Positions 1-7,608 are shown, counted from the first letter of the stretch. The stretch is DNA of 11,614 nucleotides from an uncultured Sphingobacteriaceae bacterium (GCA_946887045.1 CAMPKC010000081.1:1-11614); one strand, 5' to 3'. Numbers and translations: made by a program. The notes: a model not told the origin generated them from the sequence alone.

Positions 1-1145
1 ATAATTTGCACCGGAATATTCTGATCGATCTGATAAATGAGGTCCAGGCCTTTTTCAGATGCTTTTACTGAAAATAAGTCCATAATATCCTCAATACAAG
101 TTCGTAACGCAAAGCTATGAGGGTCAAGTTCAAGACTTCCCGATTCTATTTTAGAAAAGTCCAAAATGTCGTTTATCACCGCCAGCAGGTTTTCTCCACT
201 GGTATGAATCACTTCTAAATATTCCTGTTGCTCTTTACTCAGAACTGTTTCTGCTAATAGTCCAGTCATCCCCAGCACTCCATTCATTGGCGTTCTGATT
301 TCGTGGCTCATAGTTGCCAAAAAAGCGCTTTTTGCTTGATTAGCTTTATCTGCCTCCTTCCGGGCCGCTTGTTCTTGTTCTTTTTGTATCATTAACTCCG
401 TATTCATTTCCACAAGTTCTATTTGCTTTTCCTTCAGTTCTTTAGCTTGTAGCCGAGTAGTCTCGAATAAATCCTGGAGTTTTATATTTGCTCTGTTTGT
501 CCGTTCTTCGATCACTTTCTGGTGTACGAAGGTTCGCTTTATGTATCGAAAAAGTATATAAACCATTGTTATGATAACAGACAAAGCAAATGCAAAAAAA
601 ATTAAGGTTTGATGGGCGTTTACTTTACTGTTAATTCTTCTTTCGGCTAATAATTTTTCCTCAATCGCTTTGAGTCGTTCGATGCTTTGTTCAACCTTAG
701 TCATGGTGCTGTCGACATTAATTTCTCGCTTTGCGCCCTCAATTCCATCGTGATTATAAGCCCATAGAATTTTACTCAGAGCAAAAAGTTTTTGTGCTGT
801 AAATGTTTGTACACTGGCAACTTGTTTTGACTGCCTGCCTTCCAGCAATACAAGTGATCTCAGGCGATCGACAGAGGGCATTATTTTACTTAGCGATTCA
901 TTATAATGGTCCAGGTATTTAATATTTCCGGTAGTTATATATACGCGGCAACTGCTTTCTGCCTGGCTAATATTTATAAGGACAACATTGGAGAGTTTAA
1001 TAATTTCCTGTGCAAGGTCGACAGAGGAATTGTCTTTTTCCATTTCTGTAATTCGGACGTAAGAAATTATTCCAACAGAAAACACGAAGCCCAGAGTTAC
1101 CACAAAACCTGCTAATACTTTTTGCTGAAAAGAAAACTTTTTCAT
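1..1145 (-). CDS. CHASE3-type membrane sensor histidine kinase, N-terminal part (runs off the left edge)
   Basis: Reading the minus strand from the ATG at 1145-1143 gives about 381 uninterrupted residues to the window edge. A hydrophobic segment lies at about residues 9-29, followed by a helical extracytoplasmic region of about 150 residues that looks like a CHASE3 sensor (it contains [16 protein letters not shown]). A second hydrophobic segment lies at 180-199, then a long charged coiled coil at 205-275. A HisKA domain begins with [17 protein letters not shown], with His281 as the predicted phospho-acceptor, and continues through the helical [12 protein letters not shown] stretch. The HATPase domain and any receiver or HPt domains would lie to the left of the window. 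The NGVLGM form of the H-box is typical of hybrid (BarA/ArcB-like) kinases, so a C-terminal receiver is likely but unseen. The protein should sit in the inner membrane. The gene is divergent from the glycosyltransferase gene, with 238 bp between them. The sensed signal is unknown. Confidence 0.88.
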   Translation of the reverse strand, partial: MKKFSFQQKVLAGFVVTLGFVFSVGIISYVRITEMEKDNSSVDLAQEIIKLSNVVLINISQAESSCRVYITTGNIKYLDHYNESLSKIMPSVDRLRSLVLLEGRQSKQVASVQTFTAQKLFALSKILWAYNHDGIEGAKREINVDSTMTKVEQSIERLKAIEEKLLAERRINSKVNAHQTLIFFAFALSVIITMVYILFRYIKRTFVHQKVIEERTNRANIKLQDLFETTRLQAKELKEKQIELVEMNTELMIQKEQEQAARKEADKANQAKSAFLATMSHEIRTPMNGVLGMTGLLAETVLSKEQQEYLEVIHTSGENLLAVINDILDFSKIESGSLELDPHSFALRTCIEDIMDLFSVKASEKGLDLIYQIDQNIPVQI

Positions 1146-1383
1146 GATTTTGACAAGCCAATAAATACTCAAATTGATATTACAGCAATTTTACGAAGAT
1201 GGGAGAGGAGATGTGGTATTGGGGATATTAAGCTTTTGTTAATTTATTTGAGTTTTTTATTGTTTACTACAACCATGAGTTTATATTTTTTAAGATTTTA
1301 TTTGCCTTTGTAAGAAAACTTAATCTTAAATTAATACAGGGTACACTTGTTTTTCTGATGTTTACTGAAGTTATAATGATGAT

Positions 1384-2376
1384 ATGAAAATTTTATATGC
1401 CATTCAGGGTACAGGTAATGGCCATTTAAGTAGGGCAATGGATATTGTCCCCTGTCTTCAGAAGCATGGCGAAGTTGATATTCTGGTGAGTGGCGTTCAG
1501 GGCGATCTTAATTTGCCTTTTCCTATAACATATCAGTACAAAGGACTAAGTTTTATTTTTGGAAAAAGCGGAGGTGTAAATCTTTGGAAAACCTTTGCGC
1601 GAACCAATCTCAGCCGGTTTGTTAAGAACTCGAATGCTTTACCAATTGAACAGTATAATTTGATTATTAATGATTTTGAACCAGTTTCAGCCTGGGCATG
1701 TTATTTAAAGAATAAGAATTGTGTTGCATTAAGTCATCAGGCCGCTGTATTAACTGAAGGTTACGCTTTACCCGACAGAGTAGACGGCGTGGGTAAACTT
1801 ATTCTCGAACACTATGCCCCGGCGAATACCGTATATGGATTTCATTTCACTGCCTGTGGCGAAAATATTTTCACCCCGGTTATTCGGAAACAGGTAAGAG
1901 AACTTCCAATATCAAATGAAGGGCATTATACAGTGTATTTACCCTCTTATGATGATAAGAGACTGATCAAGCAGTTGTCTGTTTACCAGGATGTAAAGTG
2001 GGAGATATTTTCAAAGCACAATAAAAAGGAATATAAATCTAAAAACCTGGCCATTTATCCAATAGATAATCAACGATTCACAGCAAGCATGGCAGCTTCG
2101 GCCGGGGTATTGTGTGGCGCTGGTTTTGAAACGCCCGCCGAAGCTCTATACCTGCGAAAGAAACTTTTGGTAATACCGATGAAGAATCAATATGAACAGC
2201 ATTTAAACGCAGCCGCATTAAAAGCTTTGAACGTTCACGTGTTGAAAAATTTAAAATCCAAAAATGAAACAGCTATACGTGAATGGCTCGAAGAGGAAAA
2301 GATTATCGAAGTGAATTATCCTGATATTACACAACAGATTATAGATAAGATTGTAGCAAACCATGCAATATTTTAA
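1384..2376 (+). CDS. GT-B glycosyltransferase, MJ1255/VC2487-like family
   Basis: This 330-residue protein begins MKILYAIQGTGNGHLSRAMD. The glycine-rich GTGNGHLSRA loop at residues 9-18 matches the N-terminal acceptor-side motif of MurG/GT28-like GT-B enzymes. The C-terminal half has GAGFETPAEAL at 245-255 followed by EQHLNA at 271-276, the usual nucleotide-sugar-binding motif of this group. There is no signal peptide or membrane segment, so it probably works at the cytoplasmic face of the inner membrane. The length fits the family annotated as MJ1255/VC2487-type glycosyltransferases. The donor and acceptor cannot be read from the sequence. The nearest neighbour is a convergent LpxH-like phosphoesterase, which suggests envelope lipid or glycan metabolism, but this is inference. 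The start is the ATG at 1384. No Shine-Dalgarno sequence is seen, as is common in this phylum. Confidence 0.85.
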   Translation: MKILYAIQGTGNGHLSRAMDIVPCLQKHGEVDILVSGVQGDLNLPFPITYQYKGLSFIFGKSGGVNLWKTFARTNLSRFVKNSNALPIEQYNLIINDFEPVSAWACYLKNKNCVALSHQAAVLTEGYALPDRVDGVGKLILEHYAPANTVYGFHFTACGENIFTPVIRKQVRELPISNEGHYTVYLPSYDDKRLIKQLSVYQDVKWEIFSKHNKKEYKSKNLAIYPIDNQRFTASMAASAGVLCGAGFETPAEALYLRKKLLVIPMKNQYEQHLNAAALKALNVHVLKNLKSKNETAIREWLEEEKIIEVNYPDITQQIIDKIVANHAIF

Positions 2377-2471
2377 ACGCTGCTATTTAGTGCTATTCAA
2401 TAATTTACCTACTTACTTTATTGATTATTAGCGGTTTATATTTTAGATCTCTTATTGCTTTAAACTTATCG

Positions 2472-3320
2472 CTACCCGTGTTCCTTAATGCTTTCTAACA
2501 GTGATTTGATGTTAAGCATAGCGTTGAGATCCTGAGAGTCAATTATATCGGTGCCATCGATAATATCGGATTTGAACTTTTCAGGATCATACTTAAATAT
2601 AGTCCACTCGCCATTGTGGTATTCCAAAGAAGTTAAATTTTCTACCCAATCCCCTGAATTAAGATATAGAACCGAGCCTTCGCTCGTCGCTATCTCCCGT
2701 ATTTCAGGTTGATGAATATGGCCGCAGACCACGTAACTGTACGCATTTTCAATAGCCAGCTCTGCTGCTGTAATCTCAAATCTATTGATGAATTTTACAG
2801 CATCTTTAAAATGGCCTTTAATCCTTTTCGAAAAGCTCATCTTCTCGCGCCCTAAAAAAGTGAGGCACCAATTAACAAAACTGTTAAGCAAAATTAAACT
2901 GTCGTAACCAACTGCTCCGAGCTTTGCCAGCCATTTAGAATTTTGCATGGTTACATCGAAAACATCTCCGTGAAAAATCCATGCTTTGCGTCCATCCAGG
3001 TTTAAAACAAGCTTGTTTAACAATTTAAAACTGCCAACTTCCATATTGGCGAATTTTCTGAGCATCTCATCGTGGTTGCCGGTAAGATAGTAAACCGGAA
3101 TATTCTCGGTGACAAATTTCATTATCCTTCTCACCACTTTCATGTGGCTTTCCGGCCAGTATGATTTACTGAATTGCCAGATATCTATAATATCCCCGTT
3201 CAGGACAATAGCCTTTGGATTGATGCTCTTAAGATATTGAAGTAATTCCCGGGAGTGGCAACCATAGGTTCCCAGATGTATATCAGATAGGATGACTAAA
3301 TCAACATCTCTTTTGGACAT
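2472..3320 (-). CDS. Calcineurin-like metallophosphoesterase, LpxH-like (possible UDP-2,3-diacylglucosamine diphosphatase)
   Basis: This 282-residue protein is read from the ATG at 3320-3318; a TTG two codons upstream (3326) is less likely. The full metal-binding set of calcineurin-like phosphoesterases is visible: LSDIHLGTYG (Asp13, His15), LNGDIIDIW (Asp43), TGNHDE (Asn82, His83, Asp84), FHGD (His117) and CGHIHQPEI (His201, His203). DxHLG together with GHIHQP resembles LpxH, which cleaves UDP-2,3-diacylglucosamine to lipid X in lipid A synthesis. The protein is about 40 residues longer than E. coli LpxH, with an insert around 130-180, and Bacteroidota carry several paralogues of this type, so the substrate is uncertain. 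No signal peptide is present; a cytoplasmic or peripheral membrane location is expected. It is convergent with the glycosyltransferase gene (95 bp between stop codons) and divergent from the stressosome operon. Confidence 0.85.
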   Translation of the reverse strand: MSKRDVDLVILSDIHLGTYGCHSRELLQYLKSINPKAIVLNGDIIDIWQFSKSYWPESHMKVVRRIMKFVTENIPVYYLTGNHDEMLRKFANMEVGSFKLLNKLVLNLDGRKAWIFHGDVFDVTMQNSKWLAKLGAVGYDSLILLNSFVNWCLTFLGREKMSFSKRIKGHFKDAVKFINRFEITAAELAIENAYSYVVCGHIHQPEIREIATSEGSVLYLNSGDWVENLTSLEYHNGEWTIFKYDPEKFKSDIIDGTDIIDSQDLNAMLNIKSLLESIKEHG

Positions 3321-3517
3321 ATCCAAGTATCAACATCTACATTAATTTGAGCGTTAATTTTATGTTATTTTATCGGTACTGAGAAACTGTGTACGTGATC
3401 TTAAATAAATTGGTGTTCAAAAAAAAGCGCCTATTTTTTACTTGTAAGGAAAACTACTTTCATGCAACGACTTAAAGGTGTGATTGACTGAAATAAAAAA
3501 AAATACCACCATTTAAT

Positions 3518-3533
3518 TGTGTACCATTACACA
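3518..3533. promoter_or_regulatory. Inverted repeat just upstream of rsbR
   Basis: TGTGTA and TACACA flank a 4-nt spacer (CCAT), ending 12 bp before the rsbR start codon. The same 7-mer TGTGTAC also occurs at 3388-3394 in this intergenic region. The pair could be an operator, or the RNA could form a small hairpin near the start codon. The stem is only 6 bp, so chance is a real alternative. No clear Bacteroidota promoter (TTTG with TAnnTTTG) was found in 3321-3545. Confidence 0.25.
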
Positions 3534-3545
3534 TAATCATAAAGA

Positions 3546-4412
3546 ATGGAATACAATATCCCTAAGCTGTTACAGAAGAAAAAGAAGAATATAATTGAAT
3601 TATGGATTAAGAATCAGCTTTCGGAAGCCGGTTTAAGGGAAGATCTGATTTCGAATGCTGAAATCAGACAGCAATCTGAGGAACTTGTTGACTCTTTTGT
3701 TTTAAATTTGACTCTGGAAAATATTGACGACGTAAACTCCGGCGATTTTGATGATGTCATTGAAATTCTTTCCGGCATATCAATTACCAGAGCCAGACAA
3801 GGCTTTACACCCCGCGAAACCGGCGCTTTTATTTTTGGATTGAAAGAAGCATTATTACAATTGCTTCAACAAGAGATAAAAGACGATAAAGAGACTCTTT
3901 ATCAAGCTACTTTACAACTAAATCGCCTACTTGACAGCTTCAGTATCGTAACTTTCGAAACCTTTATTAAGGGTCGCGAGGAAGTTATTCTACGTCAAAC
4001 AGATGAAATAACCGAAATCTCAACTCCCGTGATCCGGGTATGGGATGGTATCCTTGCTTTACCGATTATCGGAACATTAGACAGTGCCCGTACGCAGGTG
4101 GTTATGGAAAATCTTTTACAGGAAATTGTCGAAACAGGCAGCAGTATTGCTATCCTGGATATATCAGGAGTTCCGGCTGTCGATTCGCTTGTTGCGCAAC
4201 ATCTGATAAAAACCGTGAGTGCCACACGTTTAATGGGTGCCGAATGTATTATCAGCGGAATTCGTCCCGAAATTGCACAAACTATCGTTCATCTGGGAAT
4301 CGATCTTTCTAATATCATTACCAAGGCTACGCTTGCCAGTGCTTTAAAGTTTTCTTTTCAGTCGCTAAAGTTGGAGGTAAAAAAAGTTCAGGTAGTTAAA
4401 GCTGCATTATAA
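3546..4412 (+). CDS. rsbR: RsbR-like stressosome scaffold/sensor protein (RsbRD_N-like domain + STAS)
   Basis: This 288-residue protein has two parts. Residues about 8-145 are all-helical (ELWIKNQL, then ISITRARQGFTPRETGAF) and resemble the RsbRD_N domain that replaces the globin-like sensor of Bacillus RsbRA. Residues about 160-275 form a STAS domain with the conserved blocks LDISGVPAVDSLVAQHLIKT and GIRPEIAQTIVHLGIDLS. In Bacillus RsbR, RsbT phosphorylates two threonines in this domain. The first site is Ser214 here (VDS instead of VDT). Thr246, in the IRPEIAQT motif, is the likely second site. The protein is expected to assemble with RsbS into the cytoplasmic stressosome. It is the first gene of a five-gene operon, and its TAA overlaps the rsbS ATG by one base (TAATG). 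What the N-terminal domain senses is unknown. Confidence 0.92.
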   Translation: MEYNIPKLLQKKKKNIIELWIKNQLSEAGLREDLISNAEIRQQSEELVDSFVLNLTLENIDDVNSGDFDDVIEILSGISITRARQGFTPRETGAFIFGLKEALLQLLQQEIKDDKETLYQATLQLNRLLDSFSIVTFETFIKGREEVILRQTDEITEISTPVIRVWDGILALPIIGTLDSARTQVVMENLLQEIVETGSSIAILDISGVPAVDSLVAQHLIKTVSATRLMGAECIISGIRPEIAQTIVHLGIDLSNIITKATLASALKFSFQSLKLEVKKVQVVKAAL

Positions 4413-4816
4413 TGGAGAAGATTCCTATTCTTAAAATGGGGCCATTTTTATTGGTTACCATTCAGGTTGATCTCTACGACCGGCTGGCTTTGTCATTAGA
4501 AGCAGATCTTGTTCAGATGGTAAATAAGACCGCCGCTAAAGGTGTTCTTATTGATATCTCAGCTGTTTCCATTGTAGATTCTTTCATGGGAAGGATCTTT
4601 GGAAACATTGCAGGAATGTGCAGAATACTCGACGCAGAAACTGTAGTGGTTGGAATGCAGCCTGCTGTGGCTATTACACTGATCGAGCTTGGTCTTCCTT
4701 TAACAGGTGTTCATACAGCTCTTGATGTAGAAAAGGGAATGATGTTATTATCCTCTAAGGTAGATATTGAAACAGATGGCAATGAAGACCTGGACGATGA
4801 TAATAACACTATCTAA
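4412..4816 (+). CDS. rsbS: RsbS-like single-domain STAS protein, stressosome core
   Basis: This 134-residue protein is essentially one STAS domain. The diagnostic block is VLIDISAVSIVDSFMGRIFG at residues 45-64, with Ser57 matching the serine (Ser59 in B. subtilis) phosphorylated by RsbT. VVGMQPAVAITLIELGLPL at about 78-96 is the second conserved STAS block. In Bacillus, unphosphorylated RsbS together with RsbR holds RsbT in the stressosome, and phosphorylation releases RsbT. The same role is inferred here. The C-terminus is a very acidic tail (ETDGNEDLDDDNNTI), so the protein is a little longer than B. subtilis RsbS. The end of that tail is encoded in DNA shared with the start of rsbT. The start codon overlaps the rsbR stop, implying translational coupling. 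Confidence 0.93.
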   Translation: MEKIPILKMGPFLLVTIQVDLYDRLALSLEADLVQMVNKTAAKGVLIDISAVSIVDSFMGRIFGNIAGMCRILDAETVVVGMQPAVAITLIELGLPLTGVHTALDVEKGMMLLSSKVDIETDGNEDLDDDNNTI

Positions 4817-5210
4817 GGATGTGATGCGCATTATAGCTGATCAGGATGTGGTACCATTCAGAAACCGTGTAAAAGAATGCGCAGTTAAAATAAAAATGGG
4901 GCTTGTTAATCAAACAAAGCTGATTACTGCTGCAAGCGAATTGGGCAGAAACATGCTTAAATACGCCAATGGCGGAGAAACTTTGATTGAAATAGTCACA
5001 CGTGGTCGTGATAACGGAGTTAGACTTACCTTCAAAGACAAGGGTCCTGGTATAGCCGATCTGAGTTTAGCAATGAAAGACGGCTATTCGACCGGCAAAA
5101 GTCTCGGCTTAGGCTTGCCCGGTGCAAAACGTCTGGTAAACGAATTCGATATCAAAAGTGAGCCTGGAAAAGGGACTACAGTCGTAGTAATTAAATGGGC
5201 AAATGGATAA
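4797..5210 (+). CDS. rsbT: RsbT-like serine/threonine protein kinase (GHKL ATPase)
   Basis: From the ATG at 4797 this gives 137 residues, close to the usual RsbT size (about 133). Numbered from this start, the GHKL ATP-binding boxes are complete: N-box ASELGRNMLKYANGG with Asn52, G1 box DKGPGI with Asp81, and G2 region GYSTGKSLGLGLPGAKRL at about 97-112. The VMRIIADQDVV segment aligns with the N-terminus of Bacillus RsbT. It should phosphorylate RsbR and RsbS and be released as the signal output. The start is uncertain: TTG 4767, ATG 4776, ATG 4782 and ATG 4824 are also in frame. ATG 4824 has AAGGA four bases upstream but would trim the first strand. The chosen start overlaps rsbS by 20 bp; the 3' end overlaps the next gene by 8 bp. 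The Bacillus target, RsbU, is not present in the window. Confidence 0.9.
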   Translation: MIITLSKDVMRIIADQDVVPFRNRVKECAVKIKMGLVNQTKLITAASELGRNMLKYANGGETLIEIVTRGRDNGVRLTFKDKGPGIADLSLAMKDGYSTGKSLGLGLPGAKRLVNEFDIKSEPGKGTTVVVIKWANG

Positions 5211-6213
5211 TGCAACACACACAAGTTATTGTGCAGAAGATAGAAGTTATTTTTCTTTATTAAAGAAAGATATTCATAAGAAAGCTACTGAAGCTGGTTT
5301 TGATTCGAAAAAATTAAGTGCGCTCGATATCATCGTCGCCGAAATGACTTCTAACCTTCTTAAGCACGCAGAAAAAGGTGAGCTTTTGATGTGCATCACC
5401 GGAGAGACCGATCATGAATATATTGAGTTGATTTGCATCGACAGTGGCCCGGGAATTTCTGATCCCGAAAGGATGAAACTTGATGGTGTATCTACTACGA
5501 GTACATCAGGAAACGGTCTTGGAAGTATAAAAAGATTGTCGGACTATTTCGAAATATACAGTATTTTGGGATGGGGAACCATTCTATTATGCAGGGTTTA
5601 TAAAAATTCCGAGCATCGTGCAAAAGCGAAAAATATTTCAGTTAGATCGGTTATTGTGGCTAAACCCGGCGAAATCCTTAGCGGTGATGGCGGGATGTTT
5701 ATCCAGACCCCTCATTTTTTCAAATTGCTGGTGGCGGATGGATTGGGCCATGGCCCTGAAGCTCATCAGGCTATTATCGAGGCCAGAGATGCTTTTAAAA
5801 TTTGCAGGGACGATGACCCGGTAGAGATTATCAGGTTCATACATCAATCAATAAAAAAGACTCGTGGAGCCGTTGGGACGGTAGTAGTGTACGACTTTAA
5901 AAGAAAAGTTTGGAAGATAGCGGGAGTTGGGAATATTACCACCGGTATGATGAACTATCAGAGCGTGCGTAACCTGATGTCTTACAATGGAATTATTGGA
6001 CATAATATCCCGAATACGATGTCAAGCCAGGAAATATCCTCGGATGATTTTCATCAGATAACATTGTGTTCTGACGGCTTAAAAACAAGATGGGATAGCA
6101 CCAAATATCCTGGTATCAATAAATACGATCTGTCATTTCTTGCGGCCGCCTTATATAAAGATTATGGACGAAGAACAGATGATATGTCTGTAGTAGTTTG
6201 CAATGTTCATTAA
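5203..6213 (+). CDS. RsbT-like GHKL ATPase fused to a SpoIIE/RsbX-type PP2C phosphatase
   Basis: This 336-residue protein has two domains. Residues 1-135 are an anti-sigma-factor-type GHKL ATPase with N-box VAEMTSNLLKHAEKGE (Asn51), G1 box DSGPGISD (Asp80) and G2 box STSGNGLGSIKRL (about 101-112). Residues about 145-336 are a PP2C-like phosphatase of the SpoIIE/RsbX class, with metal-ligand motifs SGDGG (Asp162), ADGLGHG (Asp179), CSDGL (Asp291) and RRTDDMSVVV (Asp326/327), plus AGVGNI at 240-245. All key acidic residues are present, so it should be active. By analogy with RsbX it would dephosphorylate RsbR and RsbS and reset the stressosome; the attached ATPase could be a second kinase or a docking module. 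Its ATG overlaps the rsbT stop (ATGGATAA), and its stop overlaps the next ORF if ATG 6203 is used. The architecture matches proteins annotated as ATP-binding SpoIIE family phosphatases. Confidence 0.9.
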   Translation: MDNATHTSYCAEDRSYFSLLKKDIHKKATEAGFDSKKLSALDIIVAEMTSNLLKHAEKGELLMCITGETDHEYIELICIDSGPGISDPERMKLDGVSTTSTSGNGLGSIKRLSDYFEIYSILGWGTILLCRVYKNSEHRAKAKNISVRSVIVAKPGEILSGDGGMFIQTPHFFKLLVADGLGHGPEAHQAIIEARDAFKICRDDDPVEIIRFIHQSIKKTRGAVGTVVVYDFKRKVWKIAGVGNITTGMMNYQSVRNLMSYNGIIGHNIPNTMSSQEISSDDFHQITLCSDGLKTRWDSTKYPGINKYDLSFLAAALYKDYGRRTDDMSVVVCNVH

Positions 6214-7444
6214 TATGTTAGAATTAATAACCCTTACATTAGAAAATGAAATGGACCTGGTTTTGGCCCAGAAAAAGGCGTCAAAATTATCCGAGATACT
6301 GAAATTAAGTCTCTCAACCCAAGCAACCTTTGTAACTGCAATCGCAGAACTCAGCAGGGTGGTGATCGATTTTACCGATACAGGTATTCTTTCTCTCGGC
6401 CTTGTACAGAACGCAAATCGCTATACTTTATCCGGCATTATCCAATACGACGATATAAAAGGCTCCGCTATTACCGAGGAGAGCTTTTTCTATGCCAAGA
6501 AGCTAGTTCCTTTGTTTCAAAATTATACATTGGCCGAAAAAGTGCTTGTTGAAATTGGTATTAATTTACCACGTTCGATAAGCTTAGACCAGGTTAGATT
6601 AAAGTTCCTTAAAGACTACTTTGAAACGGAACCACCTATTTCAGCCTATGAAGAGGTTAAAAGAAAAAATCTTGAACTATTTATCATTGCAGCGGATAGA
6701 GACGCACAATTAAGGCAATCAAAATATATTGATGAAAAGCGCAATGAATTTATATCCATCGCCAGTCATGAATTGAAAACACCGATAACCATAATTAAAG
6801 CCTATACACAGTTGGCGCTAATGGGAAAAGAAGCCTGCAGTCAACAGGTGAAAGATTTCCTTTTAAAAATTGATGCCCAGTCAACCAAGCTGGGCAACCT
6901 GGTTCAGCAGTTGCTAGATACATCTAAAATTGAGAACGGCAAACTTGAATATAATTACGAAGAAGTCGACTTCAATGTTTTTATCGATGATTCAGCATTT
7001 TTACTCACCCATTTACTGCCTAACCACGAGTTAACAGTAGAGCTTGGCCCAAAAGTGAGGGTAAAGCTTGACCGGGAGCGGATGGATCAGGTGTTTACGA
7101 ATCTCGTAAGTAATGCCGGAAAGTATTCAAAAACAGGATCCCGGGTTGTTATTAAAACCAAGGTATGCGACAAGGGGATCCTAACGGTGTCTATTACGGA
7201 TGAAGGGATAGGAATGTCTGCGGATAGCGTCGAAAAAATATTTCAAAAATTTCATCGGGATAAGCAAGTAATAAAAGGATATTCCGGTTTAGGCATGGGA
7301 TTATATATCGCATCAGAAATCGTTAATGATCATGGCGGGAAAATTTGGGTTAAGAGTGTGGAGAATGTGGGTTCAACATTTTTCTTTTCACTGCCAGGCA
7401 TTGATTCAACTAATGAATCTGTACTTGAATCGGATCCGATTTAA
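6203..7444 (+). CDS. Soluble histidine kinase with a degenerate RsbT-like N-terminal domain
   Basis: This protein has 413 residues from ATG 6203, or 409 from ATG 6215, which lies one base after the upstream stop. It has no membrane segment. Residues about 180-245 are HisKA, with H-box ISIASHELKTPITIIKAY and His189. Residues about 285-397 are HATPase_c with N-box TNLVSNAGKYS (Asn300/Asn304), G1 DEGIGM (Asp333), F-box IFQKFHR and G2 GLGMGLYIA (362-370), so a complete kinase. Residues about 6-140 are the odd part: MDLVLAQ, then SLSTQATFVTAIAELSRVV, follow the RsbT pattern (GLVNQTKLITAASELGRN), but the N-box Asn is Val53 and the G1/G2 glycines are missing. I infer a decayed RsbT domain that binds the stressosome instead of ATP. 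No response regulator is visible in the window. It is the last gene of the operon; the next gene on this strand begins 332 bp later. Confidence 0.9.
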   Translation: MFINMLELITLTLENEMDLVLAQKKASKLSEILKLSLSTQATFVTAIAELSRVVIDFTDTGILSLGLVQNANRYTLSGIIQYDDIKGSAITEESFFYAKKLVPLFQNYTLAEKVLVEIGINLPRSISLDQVRLKFLKDYFETEPPISAYEEVKRKNLELFIIAADRDAQLRQSKYIDEKRNEFISIASHELKTPITIIKAYTQLALMGKEACSQQVKDFLLKIDAQSTKLGNLVQQLLDTSKIENGKLEYNYEEVDFNVFIDDSAFLLTHLLPNHELTVELGPKVRVKLDRERMDQVFTNLVSNAGKYSKTGSRVVIKTKVCDKGILTVSITDEGIGMSADSVEKIFQKFHRDKQVIKGYSGLGMGLYIASEIVNDHGGKIWVKSVENVGSTFFFSLPGIDSTNESVLESDPI

Positions 7445-7557
7445 AAAAAAAACATACGATCCTCATAAGTTTTGCTTGGAAATTCTCCTTCGTTATCCCT
7501 CGACGAACGCAAAATACTCTCTCCATGATATTTGTAATTGCTTAATCGCCGGGACAT

Positions 7558-7579
7558 AAATTTTCATTTGTGAAAATTT
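7558..7579. repeat. Perfect 9-bp inverted repeat 3' of the operon
   Basis: AAATTTTCA and TGAAAATTT flank a 4-nt loop (TTTG), 113 bp after the histidine kinase stop. The stem is AT-rich and no T-tract follows, so it is a poor match to an intrinsic terminator. It could be a weak terminator, an RNA 3'-end stabiliser or a protein-binding palindrome. A second short inverted repeat, TGAGA-TTT-TCTCA, follows at 7593-7605. Confidence 0.4.
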
Positions 7580-7608
7580 GCGTCGATCATGATGAGATTT
7601 TCTCAGGG

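Noticed and set aside
906..1115. Plus-strand ORF of 69 residues
   Set aside because: It lies wholly antisense to the sensor kinase reading frame, which has clear domains.
1122..1313. Plus-strand ORF of 63 residues with a hydrophobic C-terminus, upstream of the glycosyltransferase gene
   Set aside because: Its start overlaps the real minus-strand kinase start, its first half is antisense coding or intergenic DNA, and it matches nothing recognisable. The hydrophobic end follows from T-rich DNA.
2397..2424. TCAATAA / TTATTGA inverted repeat between the convergent genes, as a bidirectional terminator
   Set aside because: The 7-bp stem is nearly all AT with a 14-nt loop and no T-tract; too weak to call.
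3995..4312. ORFs in other frames inside rsbR (minus 3995-4225 and plus 4040-4312)
   Set aside because: Both are shadows of the STAS domain coding sequence and show no protein-like pattern of their own.
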